Shown: positions 1-10,131 of the stretch, in pieces
Layout of the letters: every line of letters begins with the position of its first letter
How positions within the stretch are numbered: the stretch's first letter is position 1
From: Candidatus Poribacteria bacterium
GTDB lineage: Bacteria; Poribacteria; WGA-4E; WGA-3G
DNA length: 64,000 bases
Assembly (NCBI GenBank): GCA_028820845.1
Contig: JAPPII010000011.1
Coordinates: 1-64,000 of the forward strand
Reading direction: 5' to 3'
The notes under the pieces: model-generated
What the model was told of the DNA's origin: nothing
The model's input: only the letters and a program-made list of their open reading frames with translations
Databases searched by the model: none
Program-made: the position numbers and the translations under genes

Positions 1-2
1 GT

Positions 3-149
3 GATAACATTAAGAAAACTGAAATTGCCTATGTCCAAAACTACTTATTGCGATATAAAAAACTCTGGGAAACGAAAGGACAGGTTCCTGCTTCATTAGA
101 TATACTATATGAAAATACCACGCAGTCAATATTGGGGTTTACTTATTGA
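3..149 (+). CDS. C-terminal end of an unidentified protein (5' end outside window)
   Basis: An open frame enters from the left edge and ends at TGA 147-149. The translated tail, ending [13 protein letters not shown], has an ordinary soluble-protein composition (YLLRYKKLWETKGQVPA upstream). I do not recognise the family. It would overlap the following ABC transporter start by about 40 nt, which is possible in a tightly packed operon but also leaves room for doubt: the frame could be fortuitous. No domain can be assigned from 48 residues. Confidence 0.4.
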   Translation, partial: DNIKKTEIAYVQNYLLRYKKLWETKGQVPASLDILYENTTQSILGFTY

Positions 150-1854
150 CTACCTCAAACCACAGTGGCCAAGAGTTTTGCTGATGACACTGCTCTTGTT
201 TGGCAGTATCGGTTTACAACTCATCAATCCATTAATTGTGCGTCATTTCATTGATACTGCGAGATCCACCGAGGCACTACAGAAATTGATTCAAGCCGGG
301 CTCCTGTTCATTGGTGTCGGATTGATTCATCAGGCTGTATCTGCCTTCTCAGTATACGTCAGCAGTGATGTGAGTTGGCGGACAACCAACCGCCTACGGA
401 CAGATTTGACCCTTCATATTTTAGGATTGGATACTTCCTTCCATACCACCCACACGCCCGGTGAATTGATTGAACGCGTTGATGGCGATGTAGATAGGCT
501 TGCTAACTTTTTTTCTCAGTTTGTGATGGAGATATTAGGTGGCATTCTGTTATCAGTTGGCACATTGATTGTCCTCTTTTACGAAGACTGGCGACTGAGT
601 GCGATCCTCGGAGTCCTTGTGACGGTCTATTTGATGGTTCATATTCGCTCACAGCTTCTCGCTGAGCCTTATTGGGACACTGAGAGACAGGCGAGTGCCG
701 ATCTGTCGAGTTTTCTTGAGGAACGTCTTTCTGGACTCCGAGACATTCGGGCTAATGGCGCAATCGCTTATGTGATGCGGCGTTTTCATGAGGTCATGAG
801 ACGATCAGTCCTATCAAAATTCAAAGCCGATGTTATCACTGATGTGGGGTGGACTATATCGAACGTTGTATTCGCTGTCGGTTTCGCGACTGTGATGGGA
901 CTTAGTGCATACCTATTCCAAGCCGATGCTATTACTATCGGGACAGTCTATCTTGTTCTCCATTATCTCCAGATGTTGCATGCACCCCTGAACAGGATTC
1001 AACGCCAGATAGAGGACTTCCAAATGGTTAAGGTTAGCATCAGGCGTGTTCGGGAACTTATGCTAACTGAACCCAAAATCCAAGATGGTTCAGGAGCGGT
1101 TCTTCCTATGGGAGCATTGTCAGTTGAGTGCCAAAATATATCCTTTTCCTACCAGCCGGGGCAACCCATTCTCAAGAGCCTGTCATTTCATCTAAGTCCG
1201 GGTAAAGTACTGGGTCTGCTCGGACGCACCGGAAGCGGAAAAACCACGCTTTCTCGTCTTCTATTTCGTCTCTACGACACCAGTGATGGCACGATTTACT
1301 TAGGCGACACAGACCTAAAGAACCTACAATTGTCTGACCTGCGTCGGCACATCGGCATCGTCACACAGGATGTCCAACTCTTTCAGGCATCTGTTCGAGA
1401 TAACTTAACCTTGTTTGATCGAACAATTGAGGATGATCAAGTCCTTGTGGGTCTCCGAGCCTTGGGATTGGGTGCTTGGTACGATGCGCTGCAGGACGGA
1501 CTTGATACAGAACTTCCTTCAGGGGGCGGTGGACTTTCTGCTGGCGAAGCGCAGCTGTTGGCATTTACGCGAGTTTTCCTCAGGGAACCCGGATTGATAA
1601 TCTTGGACGAAGCCTCATCGCGTCTGGATCCTGCCACTGAAAGGCACCTTGAGCGAGCAATAGACACACTCCTGAGAAATCGGACTGCGATTATAATTGC
1701 ACATCGGCTTTCGACTGTGCAGCGCGCAGACGAAATTATGATTCTCGAGGAAGGGCGGATCAGAGAATATGGAGAATATGAAAATCTGGCAGCGAATCCC
1801 AATTCCATTCTTTTTGGTCTCTTGCGAACAGGGTTAGAGGAGTTTCTAACGTGA
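109..1854 (+). CDS. ABC exporter half-transporter, subunit A (permease-ATPase fusion)
   Basis: Type IV ABC exporter subunit of 581 residues: six-helix transmembrane domain (about residues 20-320) followed by a nucleotide-binding domain. Visible motifs: Walker A GRTGSGKT (about 372-379), Q-loop VTQDVQLF, Walker B LIILDEA with catalytic Glu about 501, and H-loop IIAHRLS. The ABC signature is degenerate, LSAGEAQ (about 476) instead of LSGGQ. The stop overlaps the GTG start of the next half-transporter, so the two are translationally coupled and probably form a heterodimer. Its site built from its own Walker motifs and the partner's normal signature should be the hydrolytic one. Substrate is unknown; drug, lipid or peptide export are all possible. 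Confidence 0.93.
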   Translation: MKIPRSQYWGLLIDYLKPQWPRVLLMTLLLFGSIGLQLINPLIVRHFIDTARSTEALQKLIQAGLLFIGVGLIHQAVSAFSVYVSSDVSWRTTNRLRTDLTLHILGLDTSFHTTHTPGELIERVDGDVDRLANFFSQFVMEILGGILLSVGTLIVLFYEDWRLSAILGVLVTVYLMVHIRSQLLAEPYWDTERQASADLSSFLEERLSGLRDIRANGAIAYVMRRFHEVMRRSVLSKFKADVITDVGWTISNVVFAVGFATVMGLSAYLFQADAITIGTVYLVLHYLQMLHAPLNRIQRQIEDFQMVKVSIRRVRELMLTEPKIQDGSGAVLPMGALSVECQNISFSYQPGQPILKSLSFHLSPGKVLGLLGRTGSGKTTLSRLLFRLYDTSDGTIYLGDTDLKNLQLSDLRRHIGIVTQDVQLFQASVRDNLTLFDRTIEDDQVLVGLRALGLGAWYDALQDGLDTELPSGGGGLSAGEAQLLAFTRVFLREPGLIILDEASSRLDPATERHLERAIDTLLRNRTAIIIAHRLSTVQRADEIMILEEGRIREYGEYENLAANPNSILFGLLRTGLEEFLT

Positions 1855-3686
1855 AAATACTACCGCTCAACAGTGAAAGGAAACGACACTATTTCTGGCG
1901 GCTAATCCGTTTTAGCCCGCTGTTGTATGGTCTTAGTTTTATTTTTTCCTTGGCTTATTATGGTTTGCCACTCCTCATTGGGTTAATCATACGTGAGTTT
2001 TTTAACGCCTTAACAGGTGAAACACCGGTCCGTTTCGATCTGTGGACCTTGGTGATTCTCTTCTTGGGCACGCGGTTGACTATCCAAATATTTGAACAGA
2101 GCTATGCTGCAACCTATGCCTATTTTGAAGGTAAACTTCAAACACTGATTCGCAAGAATTTGTTCAGATCCCTCCTGCGAGACGCAGATATTCATTCTGT
2201 GCAAAACCCCGGTGAGATAATCAATCGTTTTGATGATGATGCGCAAGGTGCAGTTGCTCCCATCACAATAGTTATTGAATTGAGCGGACACGCGCTATCT
2301 GCTCTTATTGCGTTGGTTGTGTTGTTGCGTGTCAATGCTTTCATTACACTATTCGCCTTTCTACCCATGATAGCAATTGTAGCCCTAACGAACGGGCTGG
2401 GTCAGCGCATTCAAACTTATCGGCGTGCAAACCGTGAAGCCACAGGTCGTGTCACCGGCTTTCTCAGCGAACTTTTCGGGGCAGCACAGGCGATCAAGGT
2501 GGCAGACACCGAGGCGAATGCCGTTCACCATTTTGATAGACTCAGCGAGGCAAGACGCAAGGCTGTTGTCAAAGATCAACTTTTCAACCAATTGCTAACT
2601 TCGATGAATTCGACAACAATCAACCTCGCGATGGGCGTGATTTTAATATTGGCTGGCGAGATGATGAGAGGCGGCGTTTTTACCGTAGGTGATTTCGCAC
2701 TGTTTGTTAATTACATCGCGCTCGGACAGATTTCGGTATTAGGATTCGCCAATTGGCTTGGACGTTTGTTAGCAGCGTTCAAGCAGGCCGGTGTTTCTCT
2801 GAAACGACTTTCTGAACTGACAGCCGATGATACACAAGAGAAACTACTCAGACTTGGACCGGTATACCTACGCGGTAACTTTCCGAGCGTTCCCCTCATC
2901 GTCAAAAACAGAAGTCATCATCTAAGTCGCCTTGAAGTCGAAGAGTTAACCTATCGTTACCCAGATACCGGACGCGGGATTGAAAATATCAACCTCAGCC
3001 TTGAAGCCAGGACCATTACTGTCATTACCGGACGGGTTGGTTCTGGTAAAACAACGCTTTTAGAGGTCCTATTAGGGCATCTACCTCGAGACACCGGAAA
3101 CGCTTACTGGAATGGTAAACCCATCGTGGATGCGGCATCGTTCCTCGTACCCCCACGCTGTGCATACACGCCTCAAGTTCCACGACTTTTCAGCGATGCC
3201 CTTCGAGACAATATTCTGATGGGGCTACCGGAAGATAACGTCAATCTTCCGGCTTCGATCTGGGCAGCAGTGATGGAGGACGATCTCAAAGCATTTGAAA
3301 GTGGACTGGGTACAGTGATTGGTCCCAGAGGTGTTAGACTCTCCGGTGGACAACGCCAGCGAACAGCAGCGGCGCGAATGTTGGTGCGTGAGCCTGAGTT
3401 ATTGGTGTTTGATGATCTTTCCAGTGCACTTGATGTGGAAACAGAGCAAAAGTTATGGAATCGGGTATTTGCAAGACGCGGGCGGACTTCAAATAGTTTA
3501 CCCATAAGCACGTACATTGTCGTGTCACATCGCCCTATTGCCTTACAACACGCCGATAATATAGTCGTTCTCAAGGACGGAAGAATAGAAGCGGAAGGAA
3601 CGTTAGAGGTGCTTTTGGAAACATGCGAAGAGATGCAAAGGTTGTGGCAAGGAAATATGAATGTAGTGGAAAATGAATCCACCTAA
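1851..3686 (+). CDS. ABC exporter half-transporter, subunit B (permease-ATPase fusion)
   Basis: Partner exporter subunit of 611 residues starting at GTG inside the previous gene's end (4-nt overlap). The transmembrane domain covers about residues 15-325. The ATPase has Walker A GRVGSGKT (about 394), a canonical signature LSGGQRQR (about 497) and H-loop VVSHRP, but Walker B reads LLVFDD, so the catalytic Glu is replaced by Asp (about 522). Together with the degenerate signature of subunit A this places one degenerate ATP site exactly where heterodimeric exporters of the TM287/288 and BmrCD type have it. A linker of about 30 extra residues lies between the membrane part and the ATPase. Confidence 0.93.
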   Translation: MKILPLNSERKRHYFWRLIRFSPLLYGLSFIFSLAYYGLPLLIGLIIREFFNALTGETPVRFDLWTLVILFLGTRLTIQIFEQSYAATYAYFEGKLQTLIRKNLFRSLLRDADIHSVQNPGEIINRFDDDAQGAVAPITIVIELSGHALSALIALVVLLRVNAFITLFAFLPMIAIVALTNGLGQRIQTYRRANREATGRVTGFLSELFGAAQAIKVADTEANAVHHFDRLSEARRKAVVKDQLFNQLLTSMNSTTINLAMGVILILAGEMMRGGVFTVGDFALFVNYIALGQISVLGFANWLGRLLAAFKQAGVSLKRLSELTADDTQEKLLRLGPVYLRGNFPSVPLIVKNRSHHLSRLEVEELTYRYPDTGRGIENINLSLEARTITVITGRVGSGKTTLLEVLLGHLPRDTGNAYWNGKPIVDAASFLVPPRCAYTPQVPRLFSDALRDNILMGLPEDNVNLPASIWAAVMEDDLKAFESGLGTVIGPRGVRLSGGQRQRTAAARMLVREPELLVFDDLSSALDVETEQKLWNRVFARRGRTSNSLPISTYIVVSHRPIALQHADNIVVLKDGRIEAEGTLEVLLETCEEMQRLWQGNMNVVENEST

Positions 3687-3765
3687 ACATCCCAACCTGC
3701 GCTGCACCTTGAAGTTCGTCACTATTGCCATCGCCTAAATCGAAAATAACTACCTTTACAGCCAT
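3687..3765 (-). pseudogene. Remnant of a HAD hydrolase with an internal deletion
   Basis: On the minus strand an ATG at 3765 encodes MAVKVVIFDLG, a HAD motif I start, which runs directly into GDGNSDELQGAAQVGM, which resembles a HAD motif IV region. The roughly 150 or more residues normally between these motifs are missing. The frame then runs into antisense of the ABC gene. It sits just beyond the 3' end of an intact HAD gene on the same strand, but motif I differs (VIFDLG versus VFFDLY), so it is a distinct paralogue rather than a duplicated end. Interpretation as a deletion remnant is inference from motif order. Confidence 0.5.
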
Positions 3766-3815
3766 TTCTATGCTCCCATGCTAATGCTTATTGATGTTGG
3801 TTAGAGACATAGGGT

Positions 3816-4556
3816 TTAAGGAAACAGTGTTAGCAGTTCAGAAAGTTTGGTTATTGTCTTCACATCCGTTATGTATTCTTTTTCGTTCATATTGTGTTTA
3901 TTGACGCTGAAGTCAAAGGCATTGCCTTCGTTATCTCTTTGTATCAGTATTGGAATAAGACCTGCGCCGCGGGCGGCATTAGTATCATCCTTTGTGTCCC
4001 CGACATAAATGGCTTCTTCGGGATTCATTCCAGTCTGCTCAAATACCGAGTCAAATATGCGCGGATCCGGTTTCTTGACCCCTACTTCAGCGGAAATAGC
4101 AATCGAATCAAAATAGGGTGTGAGATCGAGTTTGTTGAGGACCGAATGAACGTGCGGAGGGTGATCGAAATTGGACACGAGAGCAAGTTTTTTGGAACGA
4201 TGGAGCGTATGCAGCACGTGGTGTGCTTCAGAATCGAGCGATATATGTTTTTGCCAAGCGTTGGCAACTTTATTCGCTATCACCTTTATATCTTCAGCGG
4301 CGAGATTCAGTTTTAAATCAAAGCAGAGGTTTTGGATACGCTGTTCAAACACCGTCAAATCGTGCTGTCGTGGCGTTGGCTCACTTTTACTGTAAAACTG
4401 ATCGCACGCTTTGGCAAGTGACTCAATTGAAAGAGTCAATCCGCACAACCTGAGCTGCGCATGCAGGGTCTTTAACCAATCGGACCATGCGGCATCCATA
4501 TTTCCGTATACCAAGAGTGTTCCGTATAAATCAAAAAAGACCCCGTTAATTGTCAT
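3816..4556 (-). CDS. HAD-superfamily hydrolase (phosphatase-like)
   Basis: Haloacid-dehalogenase-fold hydrolase of 246 residues. Motif I is VFFDLYGTLL (nucleophile Asp about 9), motif II LVSNFD, motif III lysine in GVKKPD and motif IV YVGDTKDD; a helical cap lies between motifs I and II. This is the set of a subfamily I phosphatase acting on a small phosphorylated metabolite, which cannot be named from sequence. An upstream in-frame ATG would add 36 residues without HAD character; the ATG at 4556 is preferred because GGGAG lies about 12 nt upstream and motif I begins at once. Confidence 0.88.
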   Translation of the reverse strand: MTINGVFFDLYGTLLVYGNMDAAWSDWLKTLHAQLRLCGLTLSIESLAKACDQFYSKSEPTPRQHDLTVFEQRIQNLCFDLKLNLAAEDIKVIANKVANAWQKHISLDSEAHHVLHTLHRSKKLALVSNFDHPPHVHSVLNKLDLTPYFDSIAISAEVGVKKPDPRIFDSVFEQTGMNPEEAIYVGDTKDDTNAARGAGLIPILIQRDNEGNAFDFSVNKHNMNEKEYITDVKTITKLSELLTLFP

Positions 4557-4685
4557 TTCAGTTACATCTCCCGAGATGGATTCCGTTATTGAAAATAGCG
4601 TAGATACATACGATTTTAGTCCAATAATTGTGAAGGCATCACAAGGTAATGGCAGCAAACACATTATGGAAAGAATCTGGAATCA

Positions 4686-5765
4686 TCAATGACTTTCGTA
4701 AACTGCTGCGACTTGCGCAAATATACGTCCTATCCGTGGCAGACACTCAATTTCATGGCTCAGACATGCGACCGCTTTACACCGACATACGAGCGAATCA
4801 ATCCCTTTCATCGTATTCCCACGCGTCCGCGGAACGGGACCAAGACGTAGCAACCAATATATCCAAGCTGCCAGTGTTCCCTTGTAATAAATACTATCAT
4901 CCAGTGCTCCTCGAAAACCAGAAGATAATTCTGCCCGATAGGCACTTTCGATTTCTTTCGCCAGGATATCATCATACTCCCAACGCACTGGAAAGGGATA
5001 AGGACCGAGAGGTGCATCAAGTAGAAAGTGCCCGTAGACACTGTACTCAAAGTCAACAATCTTTGCACCGTCATTAAACAATAGATAATTCTGGGGCGCG
5101 ATGTCCACATGCCTGAGGGCAGAGAAGAGGTCGGCATCCGAAAGCATCTCCTTTAATTCAGATAACTCAGTCTCAACGGCGACAGATACGGGTTGTTCAA
5201 CAAATGTTGCGAGCCTGCGAAAAGTTCGGAGAATTCCATCAAATGTGCTTGGGTCCGCCTGTAGGAATGTTCCGAGACTCGTACGCAAACGGAGCCACTG
5301 GTTTCTTCTGCTATAGGTAGCTCCGTGCATACGTCCGATTGCCTGCGCGTAAGTCAATAGGGCATGTCTTCGCTCGTGTGCGTTGGCATTACGTAAGATA
5401 TCTCTGAGTGAACGTGCTTTCGGCACGTACTCAAATGCGATGAAACCCTGAACAACATCGCCCGTAATGAACTTGGGACTGATTGTCTGAGTGCTATCAA
5501 TTTCACCCAAGAATTGAAGTGCAGCCCATTCATTGAAGAATTTCCAAGCCGGGCTTCCAACGCAATCCGATTTAGGATTATATGGTTCACGTTTAGTATG
5601 TCTCGCCATCTTGACGAGAAACATCTCTGGCAAGGAACTCGGTCCATCGGCGACCCAACAGCGAAAAATACGATTCTTCTTGAACTTCGTGCATTTTGCG
5701 AGCCGAATCTCGTATTTGAGAGATTTTGAGAGGCTATTCTCTATAAGTGATAACGGGACGTTCAT
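4686..5765 (-). CDS. APH/choline-kinase-like phosphotransferase
   Basis: Protein-kinase-like small-molecule phosphotransferase of about 359 residues. The catalytic loop HVDIAPQNYLLF matches the HxDxxxxN Brenner motif, and IVDFEYS is the metal-binding Asp of the DFG equivalent. Residues before it (PEMFLVKMARH) carry a probable ATP-binding lysine, and FIAFEYVPKA is the hinge. Members of this family phosphorylate aminoglycosides, choline, homoserine or sugars; the substrate here is not predictable. The ATG at 5765 is chosen over an upstream TTG (5822), with AAAGGA about 13 nt upstream. It lies upstream of the HAD hydrolase on the same strand. Confidence 0.8.
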   Translation of the reverse strand: MNVPLSLIENSLSKSLKYEIRLAKCTKFKKNRIFRCWVADGPSSLPEMFLVKMARHTKREPYNPKSDCVGSPAWKFFNEWAALQFLGEIDSTQTISPKFITGDVVQGFIAFEYVPKARSLRDILRNANAHERRHALLTYAQAIGRMHGATYSRRNQWLRLRTSLGTFLQADPSTFDGILRTFRRLATFVEQPVSVAVETELSELKEMLSDADLFSALRHVDIAPQNYLLFNDGAKIVDFEYSVYGHFLLDAPLGPYPFPVRWEYDDILAKEIESAYRAELSSGFRGALDDSIYYKGTLAAWIYWLLRLGPVPRTRGNTMKGIDSLVCRCKAVACLSHEIECLPRIGRIFAQVAAVYESH

Positions 5766-5941
5766 CTTTGATGGGAGTCCTTTGTAGTGGTAGAGCTGAC
5801 ACTTCGCTTTTAGGATTGCCAATTCGTCTAAAGTTAATCGAAACTGTATCTCAACAGTATATCACACAAAATGGGGAGACGCAAGATGGTAGAACGGAAA
5901 CCCTGGATCCGAACATCTGACCGCTGATTGCTGACTGCTAA

Positions 5942-7885
5942 TCAATAATAAAACGTATACGTCGGCCTATCGAGGATGATGCTTAAGATATTCCAGAAAC
6001 TTCCCATCACAAAATCTCCTAATGCCAAGCCAAGAAAGAGTGGAACTGCCTTTCGGTAGAGACCGAGCCCACCGTATTTAAGGACGCTCCATTTGGCGAG
6101 CGCGCTGATAATAAACGCTGCCCAAAAGAGATGGAGATGGAAGGAGACTCCATAACCGAGCGGATGGATCGGCCACCAAAACAGCCGACTCCGTACGGCT
6201 GAAAGTAGGAGTGTTAGGGAGAAGCCGATCGTTATCGCGGCGATATGACCGCTGTTTGGGTCTTGTGGCGAAGTGAGCCACCCCTCAAGGAAGCGATACG
6301 CTCTCCCGCCGAAACTATTAATCTGTCCGCCTACTTTACCGGTATTAACGCCGAGGTTGAAGAACGTCTCTACTAACATGAAGATACACAACGGCATTGC
6401 GATGACTGTTAAGGTGAGCATAAGACGGGACAGACCTTTTACGTCAAGGTTGCCGCGTTCGGCGAGTTTGAATGCTTCAAGTTGATGCGGCATTGGATGA
6501 CTCCGGTTGTCTCTGTTGAACCAGAAAAAGAGGGAAAACCAGGTCAGGTTTTGTGCCTTGATGCGCCGCGTGCCGAGTATGCTGACGAGGCTATGGTGTG
6601 GACCAATAAAGGTTGTTGAGTGAATAGGAAAGCCGATTTGTGCTCGGATGCGTGTAAGTGGAATCGCAATCGTTGCGAAATGTGCGGCAAAAAATAGGAT
6701 CGCAATCCACAGTGCCATTCCGCCGCGCATTGCGAATCCGATGATGAATATTCCACCGAGAACGAGACCCAGAAATGCGCTTCTGTATCGCATCGGTTCA
6801 GCGGCATCGGCTGTTCCTCTTTGTCCAAACGCCGTACGAAATGCCCGCCAGATGTGCCGACGTGTACCCCAAAGGGCGACCGCGCAGATACCAATATACG
6901 CCCCGATGTTCTGTTCGTAAGGATAAGGAAAACCAGGAACGTTCTCCAGCCCTGTTAGGATCGCAATGAAATATTGCACTTTATAGAGAAAGAAAAAGAG
7001 GAGACAGGATGAAAGCAGTTCGAGTGGCATGAGGAATCCGAGTCCGACTGCGAATGGGTAGATAATGATTGCATTTCCGCCCCGGAGGAGTGCCGTCCAC
7101 GGTTTTTCGGTGAATAGCGCGTTGAGAGGTATGTGCTTATTGGGGAATGCTGGAATAGATGGGAAAAAGATGTTGAGTCCGTTGAAAAGACTGATGATTG
7201 CGGCAATGCCAAAGCCCCACCACATCGCCCGATTGCGAAGGAATCGGTTTGTATTGTAGGCGAGTTGGTACGGGAGTTCAACGATCGGATATACGAGCCG
7301 TTCTTGTTCTGTCCACTGCTTTCGGAGGATAACGTTGATACACTGCATCACGAAGATAAGCGCGAAGGTGAAGGCGCACCACCAGAACGTCGGGATCGCC
7401 CATTTCATTAAATAATAGGTCTCAAAAAACGGTTCATCGCCGAGATAAAAGGCGCGCAGCACGCTTGAATCGTTGATTGTTAGCCAATCTGGTAAGTAGC
7501 TCCAAAACAGTTCGCGCCACTCGTTTTCGGGTGTGCCGAAATAGAAGGCGTGGACAATAATTGAGACGAGCGGGAGGAACATATCGTAAGACATGAACAG
7601 AAGTGTTATGGACATTAGCACATAGAGGCTAATCAGTTCGCCACCTGTTAGGGCGTGCTTGGCTACATATTTTTTTAACACGAGGTTGATTGTGGCGATG
7701 ACCAAGAGCGTGAACACAACACTGTAGAAGGGTGCCATCAACGTCGGGAACGTGTATCGGAGTGCTTCACATTCGATATGCCATTTGTAGATGAAAGGTA
7801 AAAGTAGCAGAGATATAAGAATGGTACGGGCGGTAATTTTTTCACGGTTTGGTGTTTCTGTAGGTGTGCGTGCTGATGAAGACAT
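5942..7885 (-). CDS. Polytopic membrane protein, probably DUF6785/DUF6784 family
   Basis: A 647-residue protein with about twelve or more hydrophobic segments, starting after a short hydrophilic N-terminus (TARTILISLLLLPFIYKW). Features such as KHALTGGELISLYVLMS and long aromatic extracytoplasmic loops resemble the DUF6785/DUF6784 membrane proteins of Planctomycetes and Poribacteria, which are distantly like oligopeptide transporters; this assignment is from memory and needs a profile search. It is transcribed divergently from an enolase-superfamily enzyme with 159 nt between them, so uptake of a sugar acid or similar nutrient is a reasonable guess, not a demonstrated role. Confidence 0.8.
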   Translation of the reverse strand: MSSSARTPTETPNREKITARTILISLLLLPFIYKWHIECEALRYTFPTLMAPFYSVVFTLLVIATINLVLKKYVAKHALTGGELISLYVLMSITLLFMSYDMFLPLVSIIVHAFYFGTPENEWRELFWSYLPDWLTINDSSVLRAFYLGDEPFFETYYLMKWAIPTFWWCAFTFALIFVMQCINVILRKQWTEQERLVYPIVELPYQLAYNTNRFLRNRAMWWGFGIAAIISLFNGLNIFFPSIPAFPNKHIPLNALFTEKPWTALLRGGNAIIIYPFAVGLGFLMPLELLSSCLLFFFLYKVQYFIAILTGLENVPGFPYPYEQNIGAYIGICAVALWGTRRHIWRAFRTAFGQRGTADAAEPMRYRSAFLGLVLGGIFIIGFAMRGGMALWIAILFFAAHFATIAIPLTRIRAQIGFPIHSTTFIGPHHSLVSILGTRRIKAQNLTWFSLFFWFNRDNRSHPMPHQLEAFKLAERGNLDVKGLSRLMLTLTVIAMPLCIFMLVETFFNLGVNTGKVGGQINSFGGRAYRFLEGWLTSPQDPNSGHIAAITIGFSLTLLLSAVRSRLFWWPIHPLGYGVSFHLHLFWAAFIISALAKWSVLKYGGLGLYRKAVPLFLGLALGDFVMGSFWNILSIILDRPTYTFYY

Positions 7886-8044
7886 AGTGAGCGTCTACTG
7901 GATGACTGGAAGTCCATGAAGGATCGTTGGCGTGTTAGCGGGAAAAATGAACCATCTGCTCATATTTTACGTTGATTTAGGTAAAAGTTCAAGGAAATCC
8001 GTGAGAAAGATTGAGGTTAATCCCGCCTCCAGAGGTATTGAATT

Positions 8045-9187
8045 ATGAAAATTACACACGTTGAGGCGTTCGCGCTTCGGTTCCAACCCGAGAGATCATC
8101 AACACAACAGGGACCGCATTATTCCGTTGCCCCCGAAGGGTGGCGTTCCATCTATTCACGCCACCATGAGACGACGGTTGTCCGAATCACTACGTCAGAC
8201 GGAATCGTCGGCTACGGCGAAGCACAAAGTCCGGTCTCCCCACGCACATCCAAAACGATTGTCGAAGATTTATGTCGTCCAGTACTCATGGGAAAAGATC
8301 CGTTTGATGTGGAATACCTCTGGCAGCGCATGTTTACCTCCATGCGGGAGCGTGGGCACTATACGGGATTCTTTATTGATGCGCTCGCTGGATGTGATAT
8401 TGCGTTATGGGACATCATCGGACAGGCGTCTGGCAAACCCGTTCACAAAGTCCTCGGGGGTCGGTATCGGGATAGGATTCCTTTGTATGCTGGCGTAGGA
8501 GGCACCACACCGGAGAGAGCCGTCGAGCAAGCGACTAAACACGTTTCACAAGGCTATGGTGGGTTAAAGATTCACGCAACGCACGGGCGCGCCGAGATTT
8601 TGGAGATTGTCGCGGCAGTCCGCGAAGCCGTGGGTCCAAAAATCAAATTGATGGTCGATCTCCATACCCAATACAGCGTCCCAGAGGCGATTATGCTCGG
8701 ACGTGGGCTTGAGGAATTGGATGTATTGTGGTTAGAATCGCCGACGGCACCTGAAGACATCCCTGGGCAAGCAGCATTGGCAGCGGCGTTGGATATGTCG
8801 GTTGCGATTGGGGAGTGGACGCGCACGCGTTATGAATTGCGGGAGGTGTTTGAACGGCGCGCCTGCGACATCACGATGCCTGACATCGGTCGAACTGGCC
8901 TCACAGAGGGCAAACGCATCGCAAGCCTTGCTGATACCTACAACATTCCAGTGACACCACACATCGGTGGCGGTGGTATCTTATCAATTGCTGCAACCGT
9001 TCAATTTTCCGCAGCGATTCCGAACTTCCTGATTATGGAGCATTCCCCGGAAGCATATCAGATGAAAGGGCAGATCACCACACGAAAACCGACTGTTGAG
9101 AACGGGGCTTTCGTCCTTGATGATGTGCCCGGAATTGGTGTCGATATTGATACCGATGCGTTAGCAGCATTGGCGATAGAAGATTAA
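8045..9187 (+). CDS. Mandelate racemase/muconate lactonizing enzyme family protein
   Basis: Enolase-superfamily enzyme of 380 residues with an N-terminal capping domain and C-terminal (beta/alpha)7beta barrel. The barrel shows GLKIHAT (Lys at the second-strand position), metal ligands in VDLHTQYS, LESPTAPED and IGEWTRT, and a late-barrel histidine in TPHIGGGG. This is the pattern of acid-sugar dehydratases and related enzymes that abstract an alpha proton from a carboxylate. The exact substrate cannot be read from sequence. Its 3' end overlaps the convergent dehydrogenase gene by 4 nt; the two may act in one sugar-acid pathway. Confidence 0.92.
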   Translation: MKITHVEAFALRFQPERSSTQQGPHYSVAPEGWRSIYSRHHETTVVRITTSDGIVGYGEAQSPVSPRTSKTIVEDLCRPVLMGKDPFDVEYLWQRMFTSMRERGHYTGFFIDALAGCDIALWDIIGQASGKPVHKVLGGRYRDRIPLYAGVGGTTPERAVEQATKHVSQGYGGLKIHATHGRAEILEIVAAVREAVGPKIKLMVDLHTQYSVPEAIMLGRGLEELDVLWLESPTAPEDIPGQAALAAALDMSVAIGEWTRTRYELREVFERRACDITMPDIGRTGLTEGKRIASLADTYNIPVTPHIGGGGILSIAATVQFSAAIPNFLIMEHSPEAYQMKGQITTRKPTVENGAFVLDDVPGIGVDIDTDALAALAIED

Positions 9188-10131
9188 TATCCCTTTTCCT
9201 TATCCACAACGTTGATTAAGGGTTCGCCGTTCACATAGCGATGCATGTTGTCAAGGAACGTCTGCATTGCGCGTTTGGCAATGTTCTGGGATGCACCGGC
9301 AGTATGAGACGTTAGAATCACGTTCGGAAGGGTCCAGAGTAGATTGTCGGGTGGACACGGTTCGGTATAGGTGACATCCAATCCTGCGCCTGCCACTTTT
9401 CCACTTTTTAGTGCAGCGACCAAGGCATCCTCATCAACCACCTTGCCGCGACTGACGTTGATAAAGAAGCAACCCTCTGGCAGGGCATCAAATTCGGCAT
9501 GAGACAGCAATTTGTGGGTTTGCGGTGTGATTGGGCAACAGACCGTCAGCACTTCGGAACGGGAGAGAAATTCGTGTAACTGATCGAGTTGTCCTAATTC
9601 GTCAACGGTGTCCGGTTTTTCCATCGGTTCTGGGTCTACCGCAATCACTTCAAAATCGAATGCTTTGGCGCGTTGGGCGACTGCCCGACCAATACCGCCG
9701 AGTCCGAGGATTCCCATTGTCATTCCAGACACTTCGACGCATGGGAGCCACTTCCACTCTTTCTCACGCATCAGGTCGAGTTGTGTGTTGATGCCACGGG
9801 TTAGGGAAAGTAGCAACGCGAAGGCGTGCTCAGCAAGTTGGGGTCCATACAGACGCTTGCTGTTTATGAGTGTGATGGGACTCTCTTTGAAGGCGGGATA
9901 CATCGACCTTTCCACCCCGACGAAGGGCTGCATCACCCATTGCAAGGATGTCGCGTGTGGGAGTGCCTCCTCCGACACCACGCCGTAGAGAATTTCAATA
10001 TCTGAAATATGGTCCTTCAGTTGTCCGCCTTCGGGTAGAAATTGGATTTCCATTTCTGATGGGGCATCCTGCAGCATATCTGCAACTTCTTGGCTGATTC
10101 CACTGGCAATCAAGACTTTGTGTTTAGCCAT
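9184..10131 (-). CDS. D-isomer-specific 2-hydroxyacid dehydrogenase
   Basis: NAD(P)-dependent 2-hydroxyacid dehydrogenase of 315 residues. The nucleotide-binding motif is GILGLGGIG (about residues 138-146). Catalytic residues are Arg in NVSRGKVVD, Glu in DVTYTEPCPPD and His in TSHTAGAS. This matches glyoxylate/hydroxypyruvate reductase and phosphoglycerate dehydrogenase relatives, without the C-terminal ACT domain of SerA. The start has GGAG about 8 nt upstream. Located tail-to-tail with the enolase-superfamily enzyme, which suggests, but does not prove, a common sugar-acid or hydroxyacid pathway. Confidence 0.93.
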   Translation of the reverse strand: MAKHKVLIASGISQEVADMLQDAPSEMEIQFLPEGGQLKDHISDIEILYGVVSEEALPHATSLQWVMQPFVGVERSMYPAFKESPITLINSKRLYGPQLAEHAFALLLSLTRGINTQLDLMREKEWKWLPCVEVSGMTMGILGLGGIGRAVAQRAKAFDFEVIAVDPEPMEKPDTVDELGQLDQLHEFLSRSEVLTVCCPITPQTHKLLSHAEFDALPEGCFFINVSRGKVVDEDALVAALKSGKVAGAGLDVTYTEPCPPDNLLWTLPNVILTSHTAGASQNIAKRAMQTFLDNMHRYVNGEPLINVVDKEKGY

